This document shows, piece after piece, positions 1-6,668 of a stretch of 64,000 bases of DNA. Numbering within the stretch: position 1 is the stretch's first letter; every line of letters starts with the position of its first letter. Origin of the DNA: Arsukibacterium indicum (lineage in GTDB: Bacteria; Pseudomonadota; Gammaproteobacteria; Enterobacterales; Alteromonadaceae); contig NZ_JAHRID010000007.1 of the NCBI RefSeq assembly GCF_019100565.1, positions 191,277 through 255,276 of the forward strand, read 5' to 3'. A program made the translations under genes and the position numbers. The notes under the pieces are model-generated. The model had not been told where the DNA came from and ran no database searches. It worked only from the letters and a program-made list of their open reading frames with translations.

Positions 1-128
1 AGTAGACGGGAGAGTCCTTTGGCGACAATCCGGCCAACATAGAAAATAACAATAGCAGCAACCAGTTGCAGCAGGTAGGTCAGCATAAGTTCATGATTTT
101 CATTGTAAAACGTCGTTATCTCTTCCAT
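1..128 (-). CDS. MscS-type small-conductance mechanosensitive channel, N-terminal fragment
   Basis: Only the first 42 codons are inside the window; the gene runs off the left edge. The reverse strand opens with ATG (126-128) after an AAGGAA ribosome-binding site. It encodes a short polar start followed by a hydrophobic helix (LQLVAAIVIFYVGRIVAKGL). The position of this helix, followed by a basic turn, fits the first membrane segment of MscS-family channels, which open under membrane tension during hypo-osmotic shock. The fragment is too short for certainty; another small inner-membrane protein is possible. It diverges from the tRNA-His gene. Confidence 0.6.
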   Translation of the reverse strand, partial: MEEITTFYNENHELMLTYLLQLVAAIVIFYVGRIVAKGLSRL

Positions 129-219
129 TGCCCATTCCTTTTTAAAACGTAATATCGATGCCAGTTTAGCAATTTTGGGCCGGTGATGGTATGTCGGGCC
201 GGCAAAAAGCTAAAAAAAC

Positions 220-248
220 TTGGTTGCACAGCTAAATTTGGCTAAAAT
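220..248 (+). promoter_or_regulatory. Putative sigma-70 promoter of tRNA-His
   Basis: TTGGTT (220-225), a 17-base spacer and TAAAAT (243-248) would start transcription near 255, just ahead of the tRNA. Seen by eye only. Confidence 0.45.
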
Positions 249-264
249 AAGCAACCTGTACTGC

Positions 265-341
265 GGTGACTGTAGCTCAGTTGGTAGAGCCCCGGATTGT
301 GATTCCGGTTGTCGTGGGTTCGAGCCCCATCAGTCACCCCA
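265..341 (+). tRNA. tRNA-His (GTG anticodon)
   Basis: A complete cloverleaf of 77 nt. The acceptor arms GTGACTG (266-272) and CAGTCAC (331-337) pair fully. The extra 5' G at position -1 (265), diagnostic of tRNA-His, is present, with C as discriminator base. The anticodon GTG is at 299-301 and the T arm carries GGTTCGAGCC. CCA is genome-encoded (339-341). It stands alone, not in a tRNA cluster. Confidence 0.97.
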
Positions 342-461
342 CTCTTTAATTCTGATACTACCGACAAATTCCCTCGATTCGGCTACAGCGGCCAGATGCT
401 TGACCCTTATAAGTCCGCCCTCTATTGTTAAGATCATTTTCAACTTATATTTGTACCAAAT

Positions 462-1001
462 ATGGATCTAACTTCCCTGCAACAGCAACTACAATGTCCA
501 GACCTTGCTCCGGTAGAAACTTGGCAGCCGAAGTTTTGTGGTGACTTACCGCTGTTAATTACCGCCGACGGTTGCTGGCTGTACCAGGGCAGCGAAATAC
601 GCCGGCCCGCCATGGTAAAACTGTTTGCTTCAGTGCTTATTTGCCAGCAACAACAATATTATCTGCAAACACCAGCAGAGAAAGTGCGGATCCAGGTAGA
701 AGACGCACCTTTTCTGGTGGTTGATAGTCAGTGGCAAGACACCGCAAACGGCCCCCTGCTTACTCTTACTACTAATATTGGCGATGCAGTGAGTGTCACG
801 CCCAGCTATCCGCTGCGCTTAAAGTCGTTTGCACAACAACGCTTACCTTATTTGCAATTATGGCGGGGCTTGTCAGCGCGGTTAAATCGCAATACCTATT
901 ATCAGCTGATTGAGCAGTGCACCGAAGTTTACTGTGCTGGCGAGCGTCATTATCAGCTGAAAAGTGCAGGCTATCCTTTTACCCTTGGCGTGCTGAGCTG
1001 A
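462..1001 (+). CDS. DUF1285 domain-containing protein
   Basis: A 179-residue soluble protein that looks like a full-length member of DUF1285, a proteobacterial family of unknown function with a small beta-rich fold. The segments WQPKFCGDLPLLITADGCW and PAMVKLFASVL near the N-terminus, and YPLRLKSFAQQR later, fit the family pattern (inhibitory-site-like strands around a conserved R-P-x-M/L-V-x-L-F). No signal peptide or membrane helix is seen. It lies between tRNA-His and a secreted amidohydrolase and appears monocistronic. The start at 462 overlaps no neighbour; no strong Shine-Dalgarno is visible. The biological role is not known. Confidence 0.75.
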   Translation: MDLTSLQQQLQCPDLAPVETWQPKFCGDLPLLITADGCWLYQGSEIRRPAMVKLFASVLICQQQQYYLQTPAEKVRIQVEDAPFLVVDSQWQDTANGPLLTLTTNIGDAVSVTPSYPLRLKSFAQQRLPYLQLWRGLSARLNRNTYYQLIEQCTEVYCAGERHYQLKSAGYPFTLGVLS

Positions 1002-1101
1002 CTTTGCATTTTAACTGACAAAACAGGGGCTGTACCGCAGAGGCATTGCTAAGCTGCTGTCGGCGAGGGCACATTGAATCATTCTCACTAGGAAATCTAT
1101 T

Positions 1102-2385
1102 ATGCGCATAGCATTATTAACCATAAGCGTGGCATGTTGTTTAGGCAGTACGGCGCTGAGTGCCGCAACCCTGGTTCATGCCGGCAAGCTGATCAATGTA
1201 GAAAGCGGAAAAGTATTAACTGAGCAAACCATTATTATCGACGGTGATAAAATTACTGCTGTTGAGGCGGGTTATCGCCAGCCGGCAGTGGACGATACCC
1301 TGATTGATCTGACACAACATACTGTGCTGCCGGGCTTAATGGACATGCATACTCACTTTTACACTCAGTTCAGCCCTACAGTTTACAGTGAAGGGCAACG
1401 GCTAAATGAAGCTGACTTCGCACTTCGTGGAGCAGTATTTGCTGAAAAAACCTTAATGGCGGGTTTTACCACTGTGCGTGAACTGGGTGACAGCTACCAT
1501 ATCAGTGTGGCGTTGCGAAAAGCTATCGGCCAGGGCTATGTTGATGGACCGAGAATATATGCTGCAGGTAAGTCTATTGCCACTACCGGTGGTCATGCCG
1601 ATCCGACCAATGGTGTGGCTTTTAATCAAATGGGTGACCCTGGCCCGAAAGAGGGGGTCATTAATGGCCCTGACGATGCCCGCAAAGCAGTGCGTCAGCG
1701 ATACAAAGAAGGGGCGGATCTGATTAAACTTACCGGTACCGGCGGCGTGCTAAGCGTTGCCAAAAGCGGAACAAATCCGCAGTTTACTGATGCTGAGTTT
1801 GCAGCGATAGTCGAAACAGCAAAAGATTATGAGATGAAAGTTGCGGTACATGCTCATGGCAAGGAAGGCATGGAGAGAGCCATCAAGGCTGGGGTTCATT
1901 CCATTGAGCATGGCACCTTTATGGATAAAGAGACCTTTGCCCTGATGCGTAAATATGGCACTTACTATGTGCCGACCATTAGTGCAGGTAAGTGGGCCGC
2001 GGAAAAAGCAGCGGTCAATGGGTTTTTCCCGGAGCTGGTGCGGCCCAAAGCAGCCAGTATTGGTAAGCTAATTCAGCAAACTTTCGGCGAAGCCTACAAA
2101 GCCGGAGTAAAAATTGCCTTTGGCACTGATGCCGGCGTATTTCCTCATGGTGAGAACTGGCGGGAATTTGTATATATGACCGAAGCGGGTATGCCGGCGA
2201 TGGCTGCCATTCAGTCGGCAACTATCGAGGGCGCTAAATTACTGGGTCTGGAAACAGAGCTTGGTAGCATAAGTGCGGGCAAATTTGCTGACATTATTGC
2301 GATACCAGGCGACCCGATACAGGATATAAAGCTGATGGGAGACGTTAGCTTTGTTATGAAAGCCGGTAAAGTGTACAAGCAGTAA
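1102..2385 (+). CDS. Secreted amidohydrolase-family metallohydrolase (Xaa-Pro dipeptidase / imidazolonepropionase-like)
   Basis: 427 residues with a Sec signal peptide (about 1-21, ending ALSAA), so it acts in the periplasm or outside the cell. The TIM-barrel metal motifs of the amidohydrolase superfamily are all visible: HTH at 83-85 after the PGLMDMH strand, the [10 protein letters not shown] lysine near 207 that is carboxylated in binuclear members, HAHG near 250, SIEHG near 268 and the catalytic FGTDAGV near 340. Relatives hydrolyse X-Pro or X-Arg dipeptides and organophosphates; the exact substrate cannot be read from sequence. RBS AGGAAAT precedes the ATG. It converges with the DUF2489-yihI pair. 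Confidence 0.85.
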   Translation: MRIALLTISVACCLGSTALSAATLVHAGKLINVESGKVLTEQTIIIDGDKITAVEAGYRQPAVDDTLIDLTQHTVLPGLMDMHTHFYTQFSPTVYSEGQRLNEADFALRGAVFAEKTLMAGFTTVRELGDSYHISVALRKAIGQGYVDGPRIYAAGKSIATTGGHADPTNGVAFNQMGDPGPKEGVINGPDDARKAVRQRYKEGADLIKLTGTGGVLSVAKSGTNPQFTDAEFAAIVETAKDYEMKVAVHAHGKEGMERAIKAGVHSIEHGTFMDKETFALMRKYGTYYVPTISAGKWAAEKAAVNGFFPELVRPKAASIGKLIQQTFGEAYKAGVKIAFGTDAGVFPHGENWREFVYMTEAGMPAMAAIQSATIEGAKLLGLETELGSISAGKFADIIAIPGDPIQDIKLMGDVSFVMKAGKVYKQ

Positions 2386-2437
2386 TACCGGCAAAACTTC
2401 GCTATACAGGCGCAGGAACCGGGGTAAGTCAGCTGAC

Positions 2438-2929
2438 TTATGCAGTTGGTGCAGCTGGCTTAAAGCGTTGAATCAGCTTGCTTGTGTCGGCCAGTATCTG
2501 CGCTGATAAGGCTTGTTCAGTTTGCAGGCGTTGTTTATCCTGTGCTGCTGTTTCCTGCTTACTTTGCTGCTTTCTGGCCTGATGGGTTGGCATGTCTTTC
2601 ACCACCTGATACATCTGAAATATCCCCGGGTAATCTGTAGCCAGCGGCCCCTGCTGCTGTTCCGGTAACCGGTTTAGTAACACCCAAACCCGCAGCGCGC
2701 CTTCAGACAATTCACACTGACCTGCATCCACTGCCTTACAGATGGTATAAATACTCTGCTCAACATAATATTGGTTTTGTAATTGCTGATGCTGCTGTTT
2801 TTGCGCCAGCTCTGCTTGTTGCCTGTTCTGTTGCTGCACTAACCATAACAGTTTACCGGCGTAGAATGCCAGGCCAGCAATAATTATCAGAGCTAATACA
2901 ACCAGAGCTGTTAACCAAACGCTTTGCAT
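2438..2929 (-). CDS. DUF2489 domain-containing membrane-anchored protein
   Basis: 163 residues with one N-terminal membrane helix (about 5-27), then a coiled-coil stretch rich in Gln (LWLVQQQNRQQAELAQKQQ...). The remainder, including YYVEQSIYTICKAVDAGQCELSEGALR, fits DUF2489, an uncharacterised gammaproteobacterial family that usually follows yihI. Its ATG overlaps the yihI stop as TAATG, so the two genes are probably translated as a coupled pair. Function is unknown; the anchor-plus-coiled-coil layout suggests a cytoplasmic protein tethered to the inner membrane. Confidence 0.8.
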   Translation of the reverse strand: MQSVWLTALVVLALIIIAGLAFYAGKLLWLVQQQNRQQAELAQKQQHQQLQNQYYVEQSIYTICKAVDAGQCELSEGALRVWVLLNRLPEQQQGPLATDYPGIFQMYQVVKDMPTHQARKQQSKQETAAQDKQRLQTEQALSAQILADTSKLIQRFKPAAPTA

Positions 2930-3486
2930 TAATCTTCATCACCTAAAATAGACTTACGCCAGTCAGTACGCTCGAACTGGGCTAGCGGATCGTCATCTTC
3001 GGCAGAATCAGCTTGTCCGGCCAGGCCAAGTTGTTCCAATAATTGCTCAAGCCTGGCGGTTTTGGTGTTGAAATATTTCGCCTCTTTACCGGTCAGCACT
3101 TCGTTATTTTCAACCCGCTCCAGCAATTGTTGTAACTGGGCGTCGTTTTCAATCATGGCTAGTTCTTCAGCGGCAGATAACCCTGGTACCGTCGCTTTCG
3201 TTAATCTGGCTTTAGGTAGCAGATCCGGTTTAATCTGTGGTGCTACCGGCGGCTCAGCGACCAGCGCTATTGGCTTTTTGCTGCCAGTGCGGGGATCTTT
3301 CGGACCGCTATGTCCCGCTTGCTGTTCAGCCTTATGCTCAACAATAGCGTTGCGGCTACCGGATTTTTTGCCCGCGCCTTTTTTCTTGGTTTCTTCTTTG
3401 GGCTGGCGTAGTTTGCGAGCTTCTGTTGCGGGCATATGGCGTTGTCCATTGTTGCCGGCACTACGACTTTTCTTTTGACGCGTCAT
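2929..3486 (-). CDS. yihI: Der GTPase-activating protein YihI
   Basis: 185 residues. The N-terminal half is strongly basic and disordered (TRQKKSRS..., KKKGAGKKSG), followed by the family landmark GPKDPRTGSKKPIALV. The acidic, helical C-terminal part contains ELAMIENDAQLQQLLERVE and ends in DEED. YihI stimulates GTP hydrolysis by Der/EngA and acts in late ribosome assembly. Neighbouring engB and the csr-type RNA reproduce the enteric yihA-csrC-yihI order, which supports the call. It is the first gene of the pair with DUF2489. Confidence 0.92.
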   Translation of the reverse strand: MTRQKKSRSAGNNGQRHMPATEARKLRQPKEETKKKGAGKKSGSRNAIVEHKAEQQAGHSGPKDPRTGSKKPIALVAEPPVAPQIKPDLLPKARLTKATVPGLSAAEELAMIENDAQLQQLLERVENNEVLTGKEAKYFNTKTARLEQLLEQLGLAGQADSAEDDDPLAQFERTDWRKSILGDED

Positions 3487-3517
3487 AACAGGATACCTGT
3501 AAAAAAGGGCGCATATT

Positions 3518-4180
3518 TTAACCAGTTTTCTGCAGGATCACCACATCATTCGTCACAAAGTCGACAGACATTTTGTACTGAGCTGCCAGCCAGCGGAACG
3601 TTTCCTGATGAAAAAAACTGACATGGGTCGGATCGTTTTTGTAATGCCAGTGGCTAAAGGCGGTTAAGTCAGTATAACGTTTGGTCATAATTGCCAGTAA
3701 ACCTGCTGGTCTTAGCAACCTTAGCCAGAGTTGCCATTCATACTGTGGATTAACAAAATGCTCAATGGCTTCACTGCAACAGATAAAGTCATATTGTTGC
3801 TGCAATGCCGCAGGATTATCAGCAAAGTACGGATCCCATATCTGCATGTGCTGGCCTGCTTCGGTCAGCATTTTCGCCAGTAACGGGCCAGGTCCGCAAC
3901 CAAAGTCGAGACCGCTATGGCCAGTAGAGGTACCCGCGCTGGTTAAGCGGGTAAGTAATGGCTCGCTCAGTCGGCTAAGGAATTGGCGGTAACCGTCATC
4001 TTGCAAATCATTATTATGCAGCAGGTACTGGTTGTATTCGGCCTGACTGCTTAGCAGTTTAGTGCGATCGGCAAATACCAGAGCGCAAGCATGACATCTG
4101 AAGTAACAACGCTGTTTATCCTGATGATAAAGCGCCGGAGCAGCTTCCCGGCAAAGCGGGCAGTGAGTATTGGCAGGCAT
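3518..4180 (-). CDS. Class I SAM-dependent methyltransferase with N-terminal zinc ribbon
   Basis: 221 residues from the ATG at 4178-4180; a longer frame to 4252 exists but its first 24 residues look non-coding, and the csr-type RNA terminator lies just upstream. An N-terminal four-Cys knuckle (CPLC ... CHAC, about residues 5-37) precedes a Rossmann methyltransferase with motif I LDFGCGPGPLL, an acidic strand IWDPYF and FICCSEAIEHF. The combination resembles Methyltransf_23-type enzymes. The substrate is unknown. GAGG lies 12 nt upstream of the chosen start. It sits 31 bp upstream of yihI on the same strand, so co-transcription is possible. Confidence 0.8.
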   Translation of the reverse strand: MPANTHCPLCREAAPALYHQDKQRCYFRCHACALVFADRTKLLSSQAEYNQYLLHNNDLQDDGYRQFLSRLSEPLLTRLTSAGTSTGHSGLDFGCGPGPLLAKMLTEAGQHMQIWDPYFADNPAALQQQYDFICCSEAIEHFVNPQYEWQLWLRLLRPAGLLAIMTKRYTDLTAFSHWHYKNDPTHVSFFHQETFRWLAAQYKMSVDFVTNDVVILQKTG

Positions 4181-4244
4181 TGCTTTAATTAACCTCAATA
4201 AAACAGCCGGTCTTGGAAACACGATATTGTAAGAACAGGTTGTA

Positions 4245-4279
4245 AAAAACAAAAGGGCGATAAGATAGCCTTATCGCCC
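4245..4279 (-). terminator. Intrinsic terminator of the csr-type RNA
   Basis: On the minus strand a perfect 10-bp stem, GGGCGATAAG / CTTATCGCCC with loop GCTAT (4255-4279), is followed by TTTTGTTTTTT. Confidence 0.93.
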
Positions 4280-4554
4280 CGTATACTTGTGTCTAGGTGG
4301 ACACTTCTCTCAATTTCGCTAAATCATCCTGATGCGTTTACAACGACCCTGTTAGTACAAGTTCCTTATATTGTTACTTATCTTCCATGTATAAAATTTT
4401 CTTCTTCACGACCATCCTGGTGCTTTATTACTCATCCGTGGGCGTTTTGCAACGCTATGCACCTTCCTGATGCCAAATATAATGTACCGATACCGGCACT
4501 TACTTCCTTGCCGCTTGCGCAGTTCCCTGTTGTTATATGTTACTAAACGTAACT
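4245..4554 (-). ncRNA. csrC: CsrB/CsrC-family regulatory RNA (CsrA sponge)
   Basis: The reverse-strand transcript of about 310 nt carries eight GGA motifs, among them CATCAGGATGAT, CACCAGGATGGT, CATCAGGAAGG, CACGGATGAG and CAGGGAACTG. Several sit in the loops of short inverted repeats, as in CsrB-family RNAs that titrate the translational regulator CsrA. It ends in a strong intrinsic terminator. Its place between engB/cytochrome c4 and yihI is the position of csrC in enterobacteria. Upstream lie a GacA/UvrY-like palindrome and an IHF-like site. Start and length are inferred from the promoter and terminator; the family call rests on motif density plus synteny. Confidence 0.85.
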
Positions 4555-4560
4555 GGCTTT

Positions 4561-4588
4561 AATTTACTCTGATCTGAGCAGATGACAA
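4561..4588 (-). promoter_or_regulatory. Putative sigma-70 promoter of the csr-type RNA
   Basis: On the minus strand TTGTCA (4583-4588), a 16-base spacer and TAAATT (4561-4566) would start RNA near 4554. Confidence 0.5.
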
Positions 4589-4644
4589 GTCTCTGCTGAA
4601 AAAAAATGCAATTTTATTAACTGTCTATTCAGTAAGTTGTTATA

Positions 4645-4657
4645 AATCAGCTAGTTA
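4645..4657 (+). promoter_or_regulatory. IHF consensus match upstream of the csr-type RNA
   Basis: AATCAGCTAGTTA fits WATCARNNNNTTR at every fixed position. It lies between the GacA/UvrY-like box and the promoter, within an A+T-rich stretch. IHF bending at this position is known for csr RNAs in enterobacteria; here it is inferred. Confidence 0.45.
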
Positions 4658-4721
4658 GTTTTTATGGGGGAATTAAGAAAAGTTCAATTTTTTTTAGAAA
4701 TGGTCAGATTGCTTACAGCGT

Positions 4722-4739
4722 TGTCAGAAATGTCTTACA
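4722..4739. promoter_or_regulatory. GacA/UvrY-like binding palindrome
   Basis: TGTCAG-AAATGT-CTTACA matches the TGTAAG-N6-CTTACA response-regulator box with one mismatch. A second CTTACA half-site is at 4712-4717. The box lies about 170-185 bp upstream of the inferred RNA start, the range reported for UvrY control of enteric csrB. Confidence 0.6.
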
Positions 4740-4750
4740 AAAGGGAATGG

Positions 4751-4774
4751 CTGACGGGGCCTGAACCCCATCAG
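4751..4774 (-). terminator. Probable terminator after cytochrome c4
   Basis: A 9-bp stem CTGATGGGG / CCCCGTCAG with one G-T pair starts 12 bp beyond the stop codon. The tail is weak (CCATTCCCTTTTG). It separates the cytochrome gene from the csr RNA control region. Confidence 0.5.
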
Positions 4775-4785
4775 CAGATGTAAAT

Positions 4786-5412
4786 TTAGTGCAAGCCGCC
4801 TAAATACTGGGATAGCACTTCGATGTCTTCATCGGTTAATTTTCTGGCGATGTCACCCATCATGCCGTTCATATCGTTGGCACGGGTACCGGACCGGAAC
4901 TCAAGCAAGGTTGCTTTCAGATAAGAGGCATGCTGGCTGGATATTTTAGGAAAACCCGCCAGACTGGTACCAACACCGCGTGGACCATGGCAGGCAATAC
5001 ATGCTGCTATACCGCGGGCTTCATCACCACCACGATATAACTGCTGACCACGGGCAATCACATCTTCCGGTGTCGTGCCGCTTTTCATCGTTTGAGAGGC
5101 AAAATAGGCGGCTAAATCTTTCATGTCCTGATCACTCAGGCTGGCAACCATGCCAAACATTATTGGGTTGTTTCGCCCTTCTTTACCGCCTGTTGTCATA
5201 CCCAGCTTATAGTCAGTCAACTGTTTGTACAGGTACTCTGCATGCTGGCCGGCGATTTTAGGATAAATATCTACCATGCTGTTGCCGTCAGTACCGTGAC
5301 AGGCTACACAGGTGGTCGATTTCGCTTTGCCTGCTTCAGCATCACCATCGATGGCATGAGCTGTACCGATTAAACTGATTAACAGCGTCAGTGGAAGTAC
5401 GAGTTTTTTCAT
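4786..5412 (-). CDS. Cytochrome c4 (dihaem c-type cytochrome)
   Basis: 208 residues from ATG 5410-5412 (MKKLVLPLTLL); the frame continues upstream to 5457 without a plausible signal start. A Sec signal peptide ends in AHA. Two haem-attachment motifs, CVACHG (N-terminal half) and CIACHG (C-terminal half), lie in two similar cytochrome c domains, each followed by a conserved PKIAGQHAEYLYKQL / PKISSQHASYLKATL helix. This duplicated layout is diagnostic of cytochrome c4, a periplasmic or membrane-associated electron donor to terminal oxidases, typically cbb3. It is convergent in position but on the strand opposite to engB. Confidence 0.93.
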   Translation of the reverse strand: MKKLVLPLTLLISLIGTAHAIDGDAEAGKAKSTTCVACHGTDGNSMVDIYPKIAGQHAEYLYKQLTDYKLGMTTGGKEGRNNPIMFGMVASLSDQDMKDLAAYFASQTMKSGTTPEDVIARGQQLYRGGDEARGIAACIACHGPRGVGTSLAGFPKISSQHASYLKATLLEFRSGTRANDMNGMMGDIARKLTDEDIEVLSQYLGGLH

Positions 5413-5594
5413 TTTATATCCGTCTCTGTCCGCATAAAACCGCCAGCAAACTGGCAACCAAGTGTGTTTATAAGAAATAGTGCTGCCATTTTGACACGAA
5501 ACTGACCAAAGTAAAATCCCATCTGCGATGCAAAAGCTTCTTCCGATCAGCCAGATCCGTTACAATAGCCCAAATTTAACCGCCGGAGCAGGCA

Positions 5595-6218
5595 GTGTAC
5601 AAAGCAAAATTCAATTATCAACAAGCTACTTTTTTAACCAGCGCACCGGATATTAAGGCGCTGCCGGCCGATACCGGTATTGAAGTTGCTTTTGCCGGCC
5701 GGTCTAATGCCGGTAAATCCAGTGCTTTAAATACGCTGACCCGGCAAAATAGTTTAGCCCGTACCAGTAAAACACCAGGTCGTACTCAGCTTATTAACAC
5801 TTTTGTTTTCGCCGAAGACAAAAGACTGATTGATTTGCCCGGTTATGGCTTTGCTAAAGTGCCACTGGCAGTAAAAGAGAAATGGCAGAAATCGTTGTCG
5901 CAATATCTTGAGCAACGTCAGAGTTTGCAGGGACTGGTGGTGCTGATGGATATCCGTCATCCGCTGAAAGATTTAGATCAGCAGTTGGTGCACTGGGCAG
6001 TTCAGAGTGAGTTATCGGTTCTGATTCTGCTGACCAAAGCCGACAAGCTTGGCCCTGGTGCCCGCAAAAAAATATTGCTGGAAGTACGCGAGGCTGCCCT
6101 GGCATTTATGGGGGATGTGACGGTACATATGTTCAGTTCATTAACAAAAATAGGCATGACTGAATTTGAACAAACATTGGATAATTGGTTCAGCGGCAAT
6201 CCGGCAGAGCAGGGGTAA
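5595..6218 (+). CDS. engB: Ribosome biogenesis GTP-binding protein EngB (YihA/YsxC)
   Basis: 207 residues starting at GTG (5595), preceded by GGAGCAGG. G1 GRSNAGKSS, the switch region [11 protein letters not shown]3 [10 protein letters not shown] and G4 TKAD are all intact. EngB is an essential GTPase in 50S subunit assembly. The basic C-terminal helix of the family is short and ends SGNPAEQG. The gene converges with Spot 42/polA, as in E. coli. A hairpin ending in an A-tract follows it. Confidence 0.96.
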   Translation: MYKAKFNYQQATFLTSAPDIKALPADTGIEVAFAGRSNAGKSSALNTLTRQNSLARTSKTPGRTQLINTFVFAEDKRLIDLPGYGFAKVPLAVKEKWQKSLSQYLEQRQSLQGLVVLMDIRHPLKDLDQQLVHWAVQSELSVLILLTKADKLGPGARKKILLEVREAALAFMGDVTVHMFSSLTKIGMTEFEQTLDNWFSGNPAEQG

Positions 6219-6231
6219 ATTAAACGACGGT

Positions 6232-6260
6232 AAAAAAAAACCGACACTGCAAAGTGTCGG
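6232..6260 (-). terminator. Intrinsic terminator between engB and the Spot 42 side
   Basis: A perfect 8-bp stem CCGACACT / AGTGTCGG (6241-6260) is followed, on the minus strand, by nine T residues (6240-6232). On the plus strand the U-tail is poor, so it mainly ends a leftward transcript, though engB read-through may also stop here. Confidence 0.8.
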
Positions 6261-6319
6261 TTATAGCAATCGGGGAGAAGCTAATAATTTAAATCAACAG
6301 GGTGTCTTATCGCTAAGAC
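6232..6319 (-). ncRNA. Candidate novel small RNA downstream of Spot 42
   Basis: On the minus strand a promoter with a perfect TATAAT lies just upstream of an 88-nt stretch without an ORF that ends in a strong intrinsic terminator. A 5' hairpin (GTCTTA-GCGA-TAAGAC) and an unpaired CTTCTCCCC segment, complementary to Shine-Dalgarno-like sequences, are visible. It is separate from Spot 42, which has its own terminator at 6427-6459. I know no named homologue; it could instead be untranslated spacer with a chance promoter. Confidence 0.4.
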
Positions 6320-6325
6320 AGCGTC

Positions 6326-6353
6326 ATTATACAACAAATCTCACCTGTTTGAA
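6326..6353 (-). promoter_or_regulatory. Promoter of the candidate small RNA
   Basis: TTCAAA (6348-6353), a 16-base spacer and the consensus TATAAT (6326-6331), read on the minus strand. Confidence 0.5.
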
Positions 6354-6426
6354 GTATTTACTCTAAAAAATATTGCTTAATTTCATTTTTAACAAGAAAA
6401 GATGTGGTGTGCTGGCAGCTACAGAT

Positions 6427-6536
6427 AAAAAAACGCCCCGCTGCAATGCAGCGGGGCGGCTAAATAAGCCTACTTTCTATTGCCTGCCTGATTGGCGTGG
6501 CGCTGAAAGATAGAACATCTTACCTCTGTACCCTAC
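6427..6536 (-). ncRNA. spf: Spot 42 small RNA
   Basis: The minus strand starts GTAGGGTACAGAGGTAAG and continues ATGTTCTATCTTTCAG, which is the conserved 5' part of Spot 42. The RNA ends in GCCCCGCTGCATTGCAGCGGGGC plus a run of seven T. In E. coli Spot 42 is an Hfq-dependent repressor of catabolic genes and is itself repressed by CRP-cAMP. Its position immediately after polA and convergent with engB is the same as in E. coli. The middle of the molecule has diverged. Confidence 0.95.
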
Positions 6537-6543
6537 CCGACAA

Positions 6544-6571
6544 ATTTTAACCAGTTAGCTTACAATTGCAA
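6544..6571 (-). promoter_or_regulatory. Promoter of Spot 42
   Basis: On the minus strand TTGCAA (6566-6571), 16 bases, then TAAAAT (6544-6549); the RNA start at 6536 is seven bases further on. Confidence 0.6.
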
Positions 6572-6668
6572 GTTTTTTATGTAATAAAACTACAAAAAAA
6601 ATCAAAAAACTCTTTTGAAAGTGAATTAATGTAATTTAATTACCATGCTAGCTGGCCGGTTAAACCCG

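Noticed and set aside
220..471. 83-residue reading frame across the tRNA-His
   Set aside because: It translates the tRNA itself (DCSSVGRAPDCDSGCRGFEPHQSP is a typical read-through of tRNA).
3062..3478. 138-residue frame opposite yihI
   Set aside because: Shadow of the low-complexity yihI coding sequence on the other strand.
4289..4546. 85-residue plus-strand frame in the csr region
   Set aside because: It is antisense to the GGA-rich RNA; no ribosome-binding site and no protein-like pattern.
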